A stretch of 8,283 bases of DNA from an uncultured Oscillospiraceae bacterium (GTDB lineage: Bacteria; Bacillota; Clostridia; Oscillospirales; Acutalibacteraceae), in the NCBI GenBank assembly GCA_905203795.1, contig CAJKXG010000048.1:1-8283 (forward strand), given 5' to 3'. The notes beneath the pieces were generated by a model. It made no database searches, had not been told where the DNA came from, and worked only from the letters and a program-made list of their open reading frames with translations. The position numbers and the translations under genes were made by a program. Shown here one piece after another: positions 6,992 to 8,283 of the stretch; positions within the stretch are counted from its first letter, which is position 1; the number at the start of each line of letters is the position of its first letter.

Positions 6992-8283
6992 TTAAAAATA
7001 CACCTTGTTCGCCGGAAACACTGCTTCGCAGGTGACATGCAGACCCAGCTTGCGCAGTGTGTCCTCATCGCCGCTGTAGAGAAGCTGTGTGCTGTGCAGC
7101 TCACAGCCGCGCAAAAGCGGAAGCTGTTCGACAGCGCGCGCCACGGTGGGATTGTCGGCGGCACAGATGTACAGCGCCGTGAGCACATCGTCCACTTTGA
7201 GCACGCTGCTGCGGCTGCCGAGCAGCTTGATTTTCAGCTCCAGCACCGGCTTGAGAAACGCCGGACTGATGAGCAGCACCGATTTCGGAATATCCGCCAT
7301 CACTTTGAGGCTGTTGAGCACCGCACCGCTGCACGCGCTGAGCAGGGCCGTCTCTTTGCCGGTGATGATGCGTCCGTCCGGCAGTTGGATCGCCGCGGCG
7401 GGCGCTCCCGCCGCGTTTTGCTTTGCCAAAGCGGGCAGGACGACAGGACGATCCTCCGCTTTCAGCCCCAGCTGCTGCATGACCAGCTTCAGCTTATCGA
7501 CGGTTTCCTGCTTTTCCTTGCCCTGCCGCCAATCCGCCATGCCGATATAATACCGCCGCAGTACCTCCTGACAGCTTGCACGGCGGCACTCCTCGTCGTC
7601 CACGATGGCGTAGCCCGCCATGTTGACGCCCATATCCGTGGGACTGCGATAGAACTCTTCATTGCCCGTGATCTTGCTCAGAATACGCTGCACGATGGGG
7701 AACGCCTCCACATCGCGGTTGTAATTGACAGTGGTCTCGCCGTAGGCCTCCAGATGGAAGGGGTCGATCATGTTCACATCCTGTAAATCCGCCGTCGCAG
7801 CCTCGTACGCGAGGTTGACGGGGTGCTTGAGCGGCAGATTCCAGATGGGGAAGGTCTCGTACTTGCCGTAGCCGGCCATCACGCCGCGCCGATGCTCATG
7901 ATACACCTGCGATAAGCAGGTCGCCAGCTTACCGCTGCCGGGACCGGGCGCGGTGACGACAACCAACGGCTTGGTGGTTTCAATGTATGGATTCGCGCCG
8001 AATCCCGCGTCGCTGACAATGTGATCCACATCGGCGGGATAGCCCGCGATGGGGAGATGCAGATAATTGCGGATGCCGCGCGCGTTCAGCTTGCGCACAA
8101 ACAGGTCGGCGGCGGGCTGCCCCGTATAGCGCGTGATGACCACGCTGTTGACGGCGATGCCCATGGAGGTGAGAAGATCGATCTGGCGCAGCAGATCCAT
8201 GTCGTAGCTGATGCCGAAATCCGCGCGGATCTTCGACTTTTCCATGTTGCCCGCGCAGATGCAGAACACCACCTCCACCTGAT
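6992..8283 (-). CDS. DUF1846/UPF0371 family protein, N-terminus outside window
   Basis: This minus-strand frame runs from the right edge to a TAA at 6994-6992. About 429 residues are visible. The GTG at 8278 is internal, since the frame stays open upstream of it and full members of the family have roughly 490-505 residues, so about 70 are missing. I recognise the family by I-R-A-D-F-G-I-S-Y-D, then V-V-T-A-P-G-P-G-S-G-K-L-A-T, then F-P-I-W-N-L-P-L-K-H-P-V-N-L, the stretch D-V-N-M-I-D-P-F-H-L-E-A-Y-G, and S-P-T-D-M-G-V-N-M-A-G. The G-P-G-S-G-K segment (7945-7928 on the minus strand) follows a hydrophobic strand and looks like a P-loop, though nucleotide binding is inference. No signal peptide or membrane segment is seen in the visible part. 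The biochemical role of the family is, to my knowledge, unknown. It is transcribed towards bioY and shares its terminator; no partner gene is visible. Confidence 0.9.
   Translation of the reverse strand, partial: QVEVVFCICAGNMEKSKIRADFGISYDMDLLRQIDLLTSMGIAVNSVVITRYTGQPAADLFVRKLNARGIRNYLHLPIAGYPADVDHIVSDAGFGANPYIETTKPLVVVTAPGPGSGKLATCLSQVYHEHRRGVMAGYGKYETFPIWNLPLKHPVNLAYEAATADLQDVNMIDPFHLEAYGETTVNYNRDVEAFPIVQRILSKITGNEEFYRSPTDMGVNMAGYAIVDDEECRRASCQEVLRRYYIGMADWRQGKEKQETVDKLKLVMQQLGLKAEDRPVVLPALAKQNAAGAPAAAIQLPDGRIITGKETALLSACSGAVLNSLKVMADIPKSVLLISPAFLKPVLELKIKLLGSRSSVLKVDDVLTALYICAADNPTVARAVEQLPLLRGCELHSTQLLYSGDEDTLRKLGLHVTCEAVFPANKVYF

Overview
The window looks like a chromosomal segment of a moderately GC-rich anaerobic Firmicute, probably a clostridial gut bacterium of the Oscillospiraceae/Ruminococcaceae type. 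Signs of this are strong AGGAGG-type ribosome binding sites, a CIRCE-controlled groESL operon, a PerR-like regulator beside a 'reverse' rubrerythrin and a rubredoxin, and a BirA that carries a DNA-binding domain and is coupled to BioY. The taxonomic call is inference; no RNA gene is present to anchor it.

Layout. Bases 2-574 hold the C-terminal part of a diacylglycerol-kinase-family lipid kinase. Bases 602-2666 hold the groES-groEL chaperonin operon, with a sigma-A promoter, a perfect CIRCE operator and a probable terminator. Bases 2733-3161 encode a small all-helical protein of unknown function. Bases 3179-4474 form an oxidative-stress unit: a good promoter, a perfect 30-bp palindrome at the transcription start, perR, reverse rubrerythrin, a 51-residue rubredoxin and a strong terminator. 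Bases 4515-5245 hold an SGNH esterase with its own consensus promoter and a composition unlike its neighbours. Bases 5322-6973 hold birA and bioY, overlapping by 4 bases, behind a BirA-type operator that covers the -35 box, and end in a terminator that probably works in both directions. Bases 6992-8283 hold a minus-strand DUF1846/UPF0371 gene that runs off the window.

How the parts work together. PerR would sense peroxide through its metal site and release the operator, switching on itself, rubrerythrin (peroxide reduction) and rubredoxin (electron donor). BirA would sense biotin as biotinyl-AMP, charge biotin enzymes, and repress its own gene and the biotin importer BioY. GroESL is under HrcA heat-shock control.

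The most unusual structure is a 35-bp direct repeat (34/35 identical, 837 bp apart). It is the rubredoxin terminator itself, and it recurs just after the SGNH gene with one change that breaks the stem. With the lower GC and different codon use of the gene between the copies, this suggests that the esterase is a cassette that entered, or can leave, between duplicated terminators. Other points of note are the CxC (not CxxC) first knuckle of the rubredoxin, the 30-bp operator that reads as two adjacent Fur-family boxes, and the BirA box. No CRISPR array, transposase, tRNA or rRNA was found.
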